64,000 bases of DNA from Akebia trifoliata (Eukaryota > Streptophyta > Magnoliopsida > Ranunculales > Lardizabalaceae). Where the stretch lies: assembly GCA_017979445.1 (NCBI GenBank), contig CM030715.1, positions 8,920,187-8,984,186 of the forward strand. Direction: 5' to 3'. The notes beneath the pieces were generated by a model, which was not told the DNA's origin, ran no database searches, and saw only the letters and a program-made list of their open reading frames with translations. Below, piece by piece: positions 56,026 through 64,000 of this stretch. Both the position numbers and the translations under genes were made by a program. Within the stretch, counting starts at the first letter, position 1. Each line of letters begins with the position of its first letter.

Positions 56026-57773
56026 TGTAGACACCGCATTTTTGCATCCGCCTGATTAATCAACTCGTCAACCCGATCGCAATGATTCCCAATGATGGAT
56101 GTGTATTCCATTGCTTTATTTTGTTAACAGATGTGTTTCAGAAATCCGGATGAGGTATCTCGAATTGACAAAACATTAGAAATCACGCTACGCTAGGAAA
56201 ATACGATCCCAGAAACATAGAAATCATCATTTTGCAAACAAAAAGAAGCTTCATGATAAAAATCACTAAAAATTAACCACATTACCAAAATACCCCAAAC
56301 ATCAAAACAACCCTAGAGCCTACGTTACGCTTAGGAAAACACATTCAAACACATAAAATAACAAATCGAAACCAAATAAATCATTTCACCAATTTTAATA
56401 GAATTCGACAAAATTACGAAAATGCCTTTCATAAAGTTCATGATCATTTCACACAAAAAATTTCACAAATAACACAAGCCAATATTTCCATTGAATTCCT
56501 TATGAAAAATTGATTCTAAAACATCCTAGAACATTGAAAACTGACTTAAAACGTGAAAAGTCCTCTCCGAGGGTAAAATGGTAATTTTACAATTTTTATA
56601 ATTAAAAATTTTGAAATTAATAAATAAAATATTAAATAATTAAAGTGAAACATTAATGAAATTAATTTTAAAATTTGAACAAAAGAAATCGATCAATCGG
56701 ACTTTTAAGTAAAATTGTTGAGGGTTCGTGAGATATTTCTTTAAGGACCCCTCCATTTGGGGGTCCAAAAAATTAAAGATATAATAGAGAGGGGTATTCC
56801 AAAAATTTAAAGTCAATCAAGCAAGACTAAAGTCAAGGTATTAAAGTCAATCAAGCAAGACTGAAGTAAAAATTAAAGTCAATCAAGCAAGACTGAAGTC
56901 AAAGATATTTAAAGTCAATTAATTAAGACTAAAGTCAAAATATTAAAAGTCAATCAAATAAAATCAAAAGTCAGAATTATAATAGAGTTCTAATTAAATA
57001 ATAACTCTATCTAATAGAGTTCTAATTAAAACACTACTCCACCTAAAACAATTCTAATTAAAACACAACTCTACCTAAAATAATTTTAATTAAAACACAA
57101 CTCTAATTAAAAGAACTCTAATTAAACACTAACTCTATCAAAATCAACCCCTAAAAAAATCTATAAATAGAGGTCCCCACACCCTATTTTCGTATCAAAT
57201 CATAAACCCTAAGAGAAGTAGGTCTAAAAGCCTCTCTAGCCTCCCATAAACCCTAGTTTTGGAGCCCCAACTCCTTACCTAACATCCCTCCTTCGATTTT
57301 AGCCTAAAGAACACCTAAAAGCCCTCAAAAAACTCTTCAAAATCCATAATAAATTCGAAGAGTCCAGATTCAAAAATAAGAAGATACCTTGCCTCGGAGA
57401 TCCGAAATCAAATCCGGAGACAGAATGAAGCAAGGGAGTACGGTACAAGGAGCTATTTTTGTCGGATCTGAGGGAATAAAGTCTTTGCTATCGGAAAGGT
57501 ATAATTTTTTTTAATTTATTTTTATCTAGGTTTTTAGCAATGTAATTTATTTGGGAAGTTAGTAGAGACCGGCTTTGGCTGGGCGGGGTTGGTGCCTAAC
57601 ACCTTCCAACCCCGTAACATGATCCCCGAATTCTATTTTTTTATGTTTTAGATTAGTCCTTTATCTATTTAGACTCATTGATCGGTTCCTAGACCGTAAT
57701 AACTAGGTGGCGACTCCCAAACCTCAAGGGTGAAAAGCGGATCCGCGCACCCCGCGGATCGAGGGCGCTTTCA
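56026..57773 (+). repeat. Element G 3' LTR, 1748 bp
   Basis: Colinear with 29695-31421. It is longer by 21 bp, mainly a short CTCTAGCCTC insertion near 57232 and a T-rich expansion near 57510. TATA box at 57162-57169 and hairpin at 57585-57613. Confidence 0.93.
57585..57613 (+). promoter_or_regulatory. U5 hairpin, G 3' LTR
   Basis: Same stem GGGGTTGG/CCAACCCC and core as in the 5' LTR. Confidence 0.65.
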
Positions 57774-57778
57774 CATCA
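57774..57778. repeat. Target-site duplication CATCA, right copy
   Basis: Identical to 29690-29694. Confidence 0.9.
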
Positions 57779-58185
57779 AATGCCAGGTCATGTTCTTGAT
57801 AGGTGCATTACCCTCCGTCATGCTATCCAAGACCTTATCGAACAAAGAAAAGTTATCATACCTGCTTCTACCGCACCCAATGTCAAAACTAACCTTTTGC
57901 CTACTTTTCAAATCAACCCCTTCCTGTTTTGAACTTAATATCCATATCCAAACCCGAATTGGTTGTCTTGGTTTCCTTTATCTGCTTGATTGGTCTTGAC
58001 AGTGCATCCTTATCATACCAAAATGAGCCTATCTACCCTGAGACGGTGACAGAACTAAAAATCAAGGAGAGTATTGAAGCAATGGGTTATCCATTGTCAA
58101 ACAAGCTTAAACCAGAACATGAAGGTGTGGCAAAAGTGAACGAGCCTGAATCATCCAACGTGAAGATATCCAAAGTGGCATAGAC
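57779..58185 (+). pseudogene. gag C-terminus of element E
   Basis: QMPGHVLDRC completes the knuckle begun before 29690 (C-x2-H-x4-H-x4-C across G), then ITLRHAIQDLIEQRKVIIPA as in G. The frame then shifts, and a second open stretch (58012-58183: NEPIYPETVTELKIKESIEA, ending ...SNVKISKVA) resembles the linker of Tat polyproteins. Confidence 0.75.
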
Positions 58186-58389
58186 CCCAGCGTTGTGTCT
58201 TTCCATTCAGAGTCACATCCCCATTTTGAGTCTTCTTTTAAGTGTCAGTTGTGTCAGTCTTTGAATTTAGTTGGTCAATTCCATTATGTTAGGATTTATT
58301 AATTTTTAGTCAAGTTTGCCAGTCTATGTTTTTTCTATTTCATAAAGTAAAGAATCTTTTGATTATCATACGTGTAATAATAATGTGAA

Positions 58390-58937
58390 CATAAAATCTA
58401 ACATGAAGAATGACTCAGAGCTCACTAATTGAACTTATTAAATATTGGAATAGGAAAGTACACTAAAGAAGTGCAAACTGGTACTACATTATCCTCAGAA
58501 GAACATGAGAAAACGATGAAATCATTTAAGAAATTCAGTAGTGTTCTCACATGGTCTCATGAGGATATGTTGAATGTGAACACCATTTTACCTTTCATCA
58601 GAACAGATTGCACTAGAATAGATCCGAAGTTACTGTCAAGAGTGAACTTCAAAGTCAAAGATTATCAAGAATGATGTAATTGAAACCATCGATAAAGATG
58701 CTAAGATTTACAAGAAGGGATCCCTAATAAAGGATAAAGGATTTTCTCGGAGTTTTAGAAGAAGTGAACAGTCGAATGTGGAAAACTTAATCATATTCAA
58801 TTTTACAAAAAAAGATTGAAAGCGGTTTATTCTCAAAAGAAGATCTCGCTCGACAAAGTAATCAAGACGTCGAGCTTCCAGAACCTTGACCAGATCAAGT
58901 AATTTTCACTAAATGAGGCCTTCTTTGGTCGAATGTC
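58390..58937 (+). pseudogene. Pol remnant of element E
   Basis: NIGIGKYTKEVQTGTTLSSE and KKFSSVLTWSHEDMLNVN form the RT leader, followed by LSRVNFKVKDYQE. After 200 bp LPEP*PDQIK/NLDQIK-type codons and GGCCTTCTTTGGTCGAAT match the end of integrase in G (53380-53430). The same joint is present on the minus strand in A (21530-20990), with an extra short duplication there. Confidence 0.75.
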
Positions 58938-59503
58938 GACCAATGACCTCTTTCATCAATTCATGCCATGTTCTTACTCGAGATGAGTTCAGTGATATTA
59001 ACCAGCGTAAGGCAGGACCTGTAAGGGTTCTCTGAAAAAGTTGGGCCATCTGTTCTTTACTCAGACCCTGAGACTGCATGATGCCAACATATATTTTCAA
59101 GTGGGTCCTAGGGCATCCAGTCCCATCAAATTTCTCCATATCTGGCATTGTAAACTTTTCTGGCAGAAGGACCACAGGAAATAATGTCATCGCTCATAAT
59201 TCAAGAACAAGATCATCGGGGTCCTTGATATTCTTTAACGCAGTTTCTACCTGAGTTATTCGATGAGCTAATACAGGGTCAAAGGGCATTTAATCATCTT
59301 CAAAATCTTCAATCAGGTCAAACGCGGCCTGAGGTTTTACAAATTTATATTTTTTCTTTTCAGTCTTCAAGGCCTCAATTTGTGTCTGGACAGAAGCAAT
59401 AATCTGTGCTTGAAAGGAGTCTAAAATCTGACGGAGTGTTGCTTCATCCATTGTACTTGTTTCTTCTTGTGGAGAGTGTTGACTACTTGGACTTGACAAA
59501 AGA
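58938..59503 (-). pseudogene. gag N-terminal half of element F
   Basis: The minus strand starts MSSPSSQHSPQEETSTMDEA, continues LRQILDSFQAQI and FDLIEDFEDD, has stops near 59289 and 59192, then LPEKFTMPDMEKFDGTGCPR, MAQLFQRTLTGPALRWLI and TWHELMKEV at the break. About nine in ten bases match J (62535-63008) in inverted orientation. It is the Tat Gag core without its C-terminal half. Confidence 0.8.
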
Positions 59504-59639
59504 ATAAAATTAGAAAAAAGAGGGAATTAGAAGGATGCTTCTCTCAAGCTTTCGAGTTCTTTGTGCTCATCATTAAGAATCCACAACAACCGGATGATAG
59601 ATCGCCAAGTTAGACGGATGCAAAAATGGGATATCTACA
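59504..59639 (-). repeat. B-family LTR start, fragment
   Basis: Minus-strand TGTAGATATCCCATTTTTGC matches the start of solo LTR B (13231) for about 100 bp, including AATGATGAGCACAAAGAACT. Confidence 0.75.
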
Positions 59640-59655
59640 GATGCCCCTCTTTGGC
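59640..59655 (-). promoter_or_regulatory. Element F polypurine tract
   Basis: Minus-strand CCAAAGAGGGGCATC, identical to that of G, precedes the LTR start. Confidence 0.8.
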
Positions 59656-60059
59656 AGAGGGTGAAAGCAAACTAGATGGCAAATCTATTTTGGTAGATAG
59701 TGCAACATCTGAATGCCAAAGTCAATGACATTTCATTTTTGTAGCCTGATTTGGTGGTTCGTCGGGGCGTCCAGATCCTTGAAGGTAAGTTCTCCCTGGA
59801 CTAAAATTGTCAAATCTCAAAATTTGAAAAATTCTCCTTGACATATGCAGAAGTGCATGTGTGCCATAGTGTGAAGCTCATGGAGTAGACTATCGGATCA
59901 TTGAGAATAAACTCTCATTGATAACAGCAAATGTTAGGTCTTAGAGATCTTCTCTCACTGACAATGATGATTCAGACTGAAATGCACATATGCAATGAAA
60001 GTAGTCAAACAGTATTAAATTTGAGCAATGAGATAATCATAATCAGGTGATGTAGGAAC

Positions 60060-60800
60060 TTCATTAAATCCTATCGAAATTCTCTTTTTAGAGTTTGAAA
60101 AAGTTTGAGTCTTGCTTATCGGACTTGAGTTTATTGGAGCCACATTTTTCGGGTTGGAGTTTGTTGGAGCTTAAAAAATCCTATTTCAAAATGTTTGAGT
60201 CTCGTTTCTTGGACTCGAACTAAAGTTCACAGGAACTTAAACAATCCCAAACGTTGGAGTCTTGTTTATCGAACTCAAACTGAGGTTTACAGGAACTTAA
60301 ACAATCCTGTTAATTCATTTTTATGATTCAAACAAAGTTGGAGTCTCGTTTCTCGAACTCGGGCTTATTGGAGCCACGCTTCTCGGGCTAAGGTTCGTAG
60401 GAAAAAAAATCCTATCAAAATTGGAGTCACGTTTCTTGGACTCAAGCCAAGTTTTACAGGAACTTAAACAATCCCGTTAATTCATTTTATGATTTAAACA
60501 AAGCTAGAGTTTCACTTCTCGGACTCTAACTAAGGTTTACAGGAACTTAAACAATCTTGTTAATTGATTATATGATTCAAACAAAGCTGGAGTCTCGCTT
60601 TTCGGACTCTAGCTAAGGTTTACAGGAACTTAAACAATCCTGTCACAGTTGGAGTCTCGTTTTTCAGACTCGACTTTAGGTTTGTAGGCACTTCGAAAAA
60701 CCTACTCATTCTATGACTCAAAAAGCTGGAGTCTCGTTTCTCAGACTCAAACTTACTGGAGCCACGCTTCTTGGGCTTGGATTAATTAAAAAAAATCCTT
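60060..60800 (-). repeat. Tandem array of ~80-bp units in element F
   Basis: About nine diverged units containing GGAGTCTCGTTTCTCGGACT, then TTTACAGGAACTTAAACAAT and a TTAATTCATTTTATGATTCA spacer. GAGTC and GACTC are complementary and flank TCGTTTCTCG. Element A has three units of the same family. Confidence 0.8.
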
Positions 60801-60804
60801 TTTC

Positions 60805-61424
60805 AAATATCTAATTTTGAACTCTCAATTTAGGAAATTTCTAATTTCTAGTTTAGAAATTTCATGAATTCCCAAATTAGAAGTTTCATATTCCCAATTT
60901 TTCATTTTAGAAAATTTTTGTAAATTCTTATTTTAGTCGATGTAGAAAATCTTTGTATTAGGATTTGCAATTAGAATATTACCAAGTGGATTTTTGGAAC
61001 ATAGGGTGGAATTAGGTCTTTTTCAAAATTTTCTTTTTTTGTGCGAAAGTCGAGAATCATGTAATACTTAATAGAATATTGGCCTTGAGATTCGTTTAGC
61101 ACATGCGATATAATTTGATGATGATAGTGATGTTGATTGGACCATAATCTTAACTTTAGTCTCTACCTGTTGACCGTAGGATAATTTGGATCGTAGTAGA
61201 GACCGATCATCTCGATGGGGCGGGTTTGGTGCCTAACACCTTCCGAAACCCGTAATCTGGCCCTTTACCCATTTCTTTGATCCGTTGACCGACCTGATCC
61301 ATTTCGGAGTCATTTATGGTTCCTAGACCTAAACTAGGTGGCGTCTCCTTATTCCCTAAAATCCCCAATTTATCAATTGAACTCCTATCCACAATTTGGT
61401 GGAAAATGGGTTGAGGCGATTTCA
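60805..61424 (+). repeat. B-family LTR 3' end, fragment
   Basis: Matches 16080-16957 of solo LTR B in order: AATTTGGGAATT-type repeats, GAGACCGATCATCTCGATGG, the hairpin at 61221-61252 and the end GAGGCGATTTCA. Confidence 0.75.
61221..61252 (+). promoter_or_regulatory. U5 hairpin, element J LTR
   Basis: CGGGTTTGG and CCGAAACCCG pair with one bulge around GGTGCCTAACACC. Confidence 0.6.
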
Positions 61425-61425
61425 G

Positions 61426-61443
61426 TGGCGACTCCACTGGGGA
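61426..61443 (+). promoter_or_regulatory. Element J primer binding site
   Basis: TGGCGACTCCACTGGGGA, two bases after the LTR end; same site as in G. Confidence 0.8.
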
Positions 61444-62534
61444 TTTTAGGGTCAAATTTGACTCGATCCAAGACTATCCTTAGGTTGACTTTTACTCGAG
61501 TTAACCCAATTGACTCAATGAAACTATTGGATTAGGTTAGATTTTGTCATTTCTTTCATTGACTTGTGATTGGATGTAATTAATTAGTGTTTTCATTGTG
61601 ATTAGTTTGATGATGAGATGTATGTGACTTGTATGGTTAGATATTCTTAAAAACGCCCCGGGCGCACTTTGTCCCTACGCACACACTCATGAGCATGTAT
61701 ATTCATGTTTACATCATTACATGTCTTATAAATCTCGTAGCCGGATCCAAGCTAACCAGGTCCTTCGGGACACGGGGGATGACAGTGAACGCTACAACTT
61801 CAGTACAGTACCTTTGGGTATATCAAACTGGAGCACCACGTACTGCTTGACCAAGTAAAATTAGGATAGTATATCGGTGTTTCGGGCTGAAGTAACCAAA
61901 TCTTTGTCCTAACCTTGTCTCAATCATATAGTGAGCTTAGAACCTTGAACTTAAGCCGGTCCCATTAGGCCACGACTCGAATCGACCATGTGTGCTCCTG
62001 GGTTGCTCACTTTAATCTAACCAAAAGGTAAGTGGGCGGATCGATCCACCACGTTCAAATTAAACCCGCAATATCGGTCCGACCAATTGGTAAAATGCAC
62101 CAATCAACTTAAACCGATTAAACCAGTTGGCCCAATTAACAAATGGATCTAACCGAATAATATCAAACCAGTTGGGCCAATTGATTTTTAGGTTTAAAAA
62201 CTCAACATAATTCATGCTAAGATGATGCAATTAGGTAGTCGAACTAACTAGTCTGACCCAAGGTTCAACCCCAACCAGGGGTAGACCCGTAATTAACTTC
62301 TTTTACCTTTGTAGTCTTTATAGACTTATAACGCATTTGAACTTAATGTTTACAATGGGACTTGGGTAATTTATGTCAAATTCCTTTTTATCATGTGGTT
62401 AAGAATCCAACCTTCCGAGTCAATAGTTGATTCTGATTTACTTCTAATTAGGTAATAATTGCTCCTAGGCGTTCTATACCACCATTTGTGCCATTTTGGG
62501 TCCGTGAGAAAAGTCGTCTCACCCGAGTACCTTT
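61444..62534 (+). other. Element J leader
   Basis: Contains the leader block shared with G and A (61650-62000), a segment of alternating ACCAGTTGGGCCAATTGA-like motifs (62090-62180), and at 62440-62530 the sequence also present in A at 21900-21790. No ORF. Confidence 0.65.
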
Positions 62535-63008
62535 GTCAAGCCCAAGTAGTTAACACTCTCCATAAGAAGAAATAAATACAATGGATGAAGCAACACTCCG
62601 TCAGATTTTGGACTCTTTTCAAGTGCAGATTATTACTTTTGTCCATACACAAATTGAGGCCCTAAAGACTGAAAAGAAAAAATATAAAGTTATAGAACCT
62701 CAGGCCGTGTTTGACCTGGTTGAAGATTTTGAAGATGATCAAATGCCCATTGACCCTGTATTAGCTCATCGAATAACTCAGGTAGAAATTACGTTGAAGA
62801 ATATCAAGGACCCCGATGATCTTGTTCTTGAATTATGAGCGATGACATTATTTCCTATGGTCCGTCTGGTAGAATAGTTAACAATGCCAGATATGAAGAA
62901 ATTTGATGGGACTGGATACCCTAGGACCCACTTGAAAATATATGTTGGCATCATGCAGTCTCAGGGTCTGAGTGAAGAACAGATGACCCAACTTTTTCAA
63001 AGAACCCA
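62535..63008 (+). pseudogene. gag N-terminal half of element J
   Basis: The start region seen in F is present but damaged (stops at two Gln positions and no first ATG); the inner ATG at 62581 opens MDEATLRQILDSFQVQI to a TGA at 62836. KKFDGTGYPRTHLKIYVGIM and EEQMTQLFQRT follow, and the sequence then changes abruptly to unrelated DNA at 63009. Confidence 0.8.
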
Positions 63009-64000
63009 TATAGAGGGTCAAAAGGACTAAAACGTTTTATCTATATGTATTAGATGAAATTAAGAATAATAAAAAAAATTATTGAAATATGTTCAGATCA
63101 GATTGAGGTACATCCGAATCCGATTCGAAATTATTTTGGATCTAAGATATCAATCCAAAAATTTGATCTTTCATGTTTTTTTGAATGAGACCGGTTCAGA
63201 CATTGGATATATTTCGAATCATTGCTAGCTCTACGTAGGGGGCATGTATCAGAGGAAGGGTGTCAGGAAATCATTACACTTCCATGTATAAGAACTTTGT
63301 AATGGGATTTTTTTCCCAAAAAGATTTCATATCCCGAACTCAAATTTTTTTTCTTAAATAACAAATGTATTAGAGTCTTAAATGATTTCAACATCTTTCC
63401 CAAAGTTTACTCAATATCAATCTGGTTCACATTGGATAATAATTGATCCAAGAAATATAGTACAAAGTATAAATCGACTTCAAATAATAATTTAAAATTT
63501 GTATGCTTTACCTCACTCAAAAACTAATATTATGTTTGATTGCATGGAAAATTAGGGGAAAATTGAAATTCCGTGGAAAATGACAATTTTTTTAGTGTTT
63601 GACGAGTCAAAAATTGTAAATTTGCGTAGAAAACAATTTACCAACACCTCTGATTTTCCTTCATTAACGATAAATCATTTCTTTACCCCCTGCCCCTTGG
63701 AAAATGATTCGCTAGCACATGACCGATCAAACAAAATCAATATTTTTTTTTATAAATAAAGTTAAACAAAACAAAAAATCACACAAAAAAATGATATCAT
63801 AATTTTATTTATAAAATAAATGTTTAAAATTAATTTTAATCATAAAAATTTAAAATTATCTTAATCAAGCCATTTTGTTTTGTAAATTTCTAATTGAATT
63901 ATTAATTTTAAATTAAATCAATATTTGTTTTATAAATAAAGTTAGAGGGTTACTATTGGCACACCCAATTTTATTGGTTACACATCAAATAAAAAAAAGA
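63009..64000. other. AT-rich non-coding right edge
   Basis: No protein match. It contains a possible MITE (63533-63733). The last 60 bp (GGGTTACTATTGGCACACCC onward) look like the terminal part of another small repeat cut by the window edge. Oligo-A/T runs dominate. Confidence 0.45.
63533..63733. mobile_element. Candidate MITE, 201 bp
   Basis: TGTTTGATTGCATGGAAAA at the left faces ATGACCGATCAAACA at the right: the outer 8 bases are perfect inverted repeats, with weaker subterminal pairing. No clear target-site duplication could be identified, so this is tentative. Confidence 0.3.

Larger units (their letters stand above)
29695..57773 (+). mobile_element. Element G: Ogre-like Tat retrotransposon, 28 kb with nested Athila
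   Basis: Two LTRs, PBS, PPT and a 5-bp duplication define a complete insertion. Removing Athila element H and its duplication leaves about 17.6 kb, unusually long for Ty3/gypsy but normal for Ogre-like elements. The order is 5' LTR, 3.4-kb leader, ORF1, gag, protease, G-patch, RT, RNase H, second RNase H, integrase, 2.6-kb repeat-rich 3' region, PPT, 3' LTR. By eye the LTRs differ at about 60 positions (3-4%) plus small indels. All ORFs carry stops, so it is no longer autonomous. Confidence 0.93.
57774..58937 (+). mobile_element. Element E, right part: non-autonomous Tat derivative
   Basis: Continuation of the Gag frame broken by G at 29694. It holds the rest of the zinc knuckle, a short Gag tail, the RT leader and, within a few hundred bases, the integrase tail, the same pol deletion as in A. 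It ends at about 58937 where an inverted gag piece (F) begins. No LTR of E was found. Confidence 0.75.
58938..60800 (-). mobile_element. Element F: inverted piece of a B-family Tat element
   Basis: Reading on the minus strand: a 3' untranslated region with tandem repeats (60800-59656), PPT (59655-59640), the first ~136 bp of a B-type LTR (59639-59504), then directly the start of gag (59500-58938). Most of the LTR, the PBS and the leader are missing, so the LTR start is fused to the region just ahead of gag. Both ends are abrupt junctions with E and J. Confidence 0.7.
60805..63008 (+). mobile_element. Element J: 5' piece of a B-family Tat element
   Basis: The last 620 bp of a B-type LTR (ending TTTCA at 61424), a PBS, a 1.1-kb leader and the N-terminal half of gag, cut off at 63008 after QLFQRT. 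The left edge at about 60805 is a junction with the inverted element F. Confidence 0.75.

Noticed and set aside
63941..64000. GGGTTACTATTGGCACACCC as a MITE terminus
   Set aside because: Only one end lies in the window, so neither the inverted repeat nor a duplication can be checked.

Overview
This is a stretch of plant nuclear DNA made almost entirely of nested Ty3/gypsy LTR retrotransposons. It is AT-rich. Every recognisable protein is plant-specific: Tat/Ogre and Athila polyproteins, a cinnamoyl-CoA-reductase-like exon pair, and a plant-type ribosomal protein uS3 exon. A flowering plant with a large, repeat-rich genome, probably a pericentromeric region, is the best reading; I cannot name the species. 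I see no intact cellular gene. Almost every coding region carries stops or frameshifts, many of the C-to-T / G-to-A type expected of methylated, silenced elements.

Layout. (1) 1-920, minus: two exons of a cinnamoyl-CoA-reductase-like gene running off the left edge. (2) 2041-10141, plus: an old Tat-lineage element ('I') with gag, protease, G-patch, RT, RNase H and integrase still traceable but no LTRs seen. (3) 10147-26698, minus: element 'A', bounded by LTRs of about 1.5 kb and the target-site duplication CATGG. It lacks gag and nearly all of pol and carries a captured ribosomal protein uS3 exon in its leader. Nested in it are a piece of another Tat element ('D', LTR 12445-18627 plus an antisense ORF 19384-20488) and, inside D's LTR, a 3.7-kb solo LTR ('B', 13231-16957, duplication GATTG). 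(4) 26704-29648: a decayed gene resembling the 'putative gypsy-type transposon' family with a coiled-coil C-terminus. (5) 29695-57773, plus: a 28-kb Ogre-like element 'G' (LTRs 1727 and 1748 bp, duplication CATCA). It sits inside the gag zinc knuckle of an older element 'E' and is itself split by a 10.45-kb Athila element 'H' (37299-47752, two 1193-bp LTRs, duplication CTTAC). (6) 57774-63008: a patchwork of E (plus), an inverted piece 'F' (minus) and a piece 'J' (plus) of the B-type LTR family. (7) 63009-64000: AT-rich DNA with possible MITE ends.

Insertion order is read directly from the nesting: E before G before H, and A before D before B. By eye the G LTRs differ at roughly 3-4% of sites and the H LTRs at about 1.2%, which agrees with that order.

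The most interesting signals lie outside the polyproteins: arrays of short stem-loop repeats in the 3' regions, one with covarying stems; a hairpin near the 3' end of every Tat-type LTR whose core is constant while its outer stem changes; a leader block shared by three LTR families; a non-autonomous derivative with the same pol deletion in two copies; and one plant-mobile-domain-like protein encoded in sense in one element and in antisense in another.
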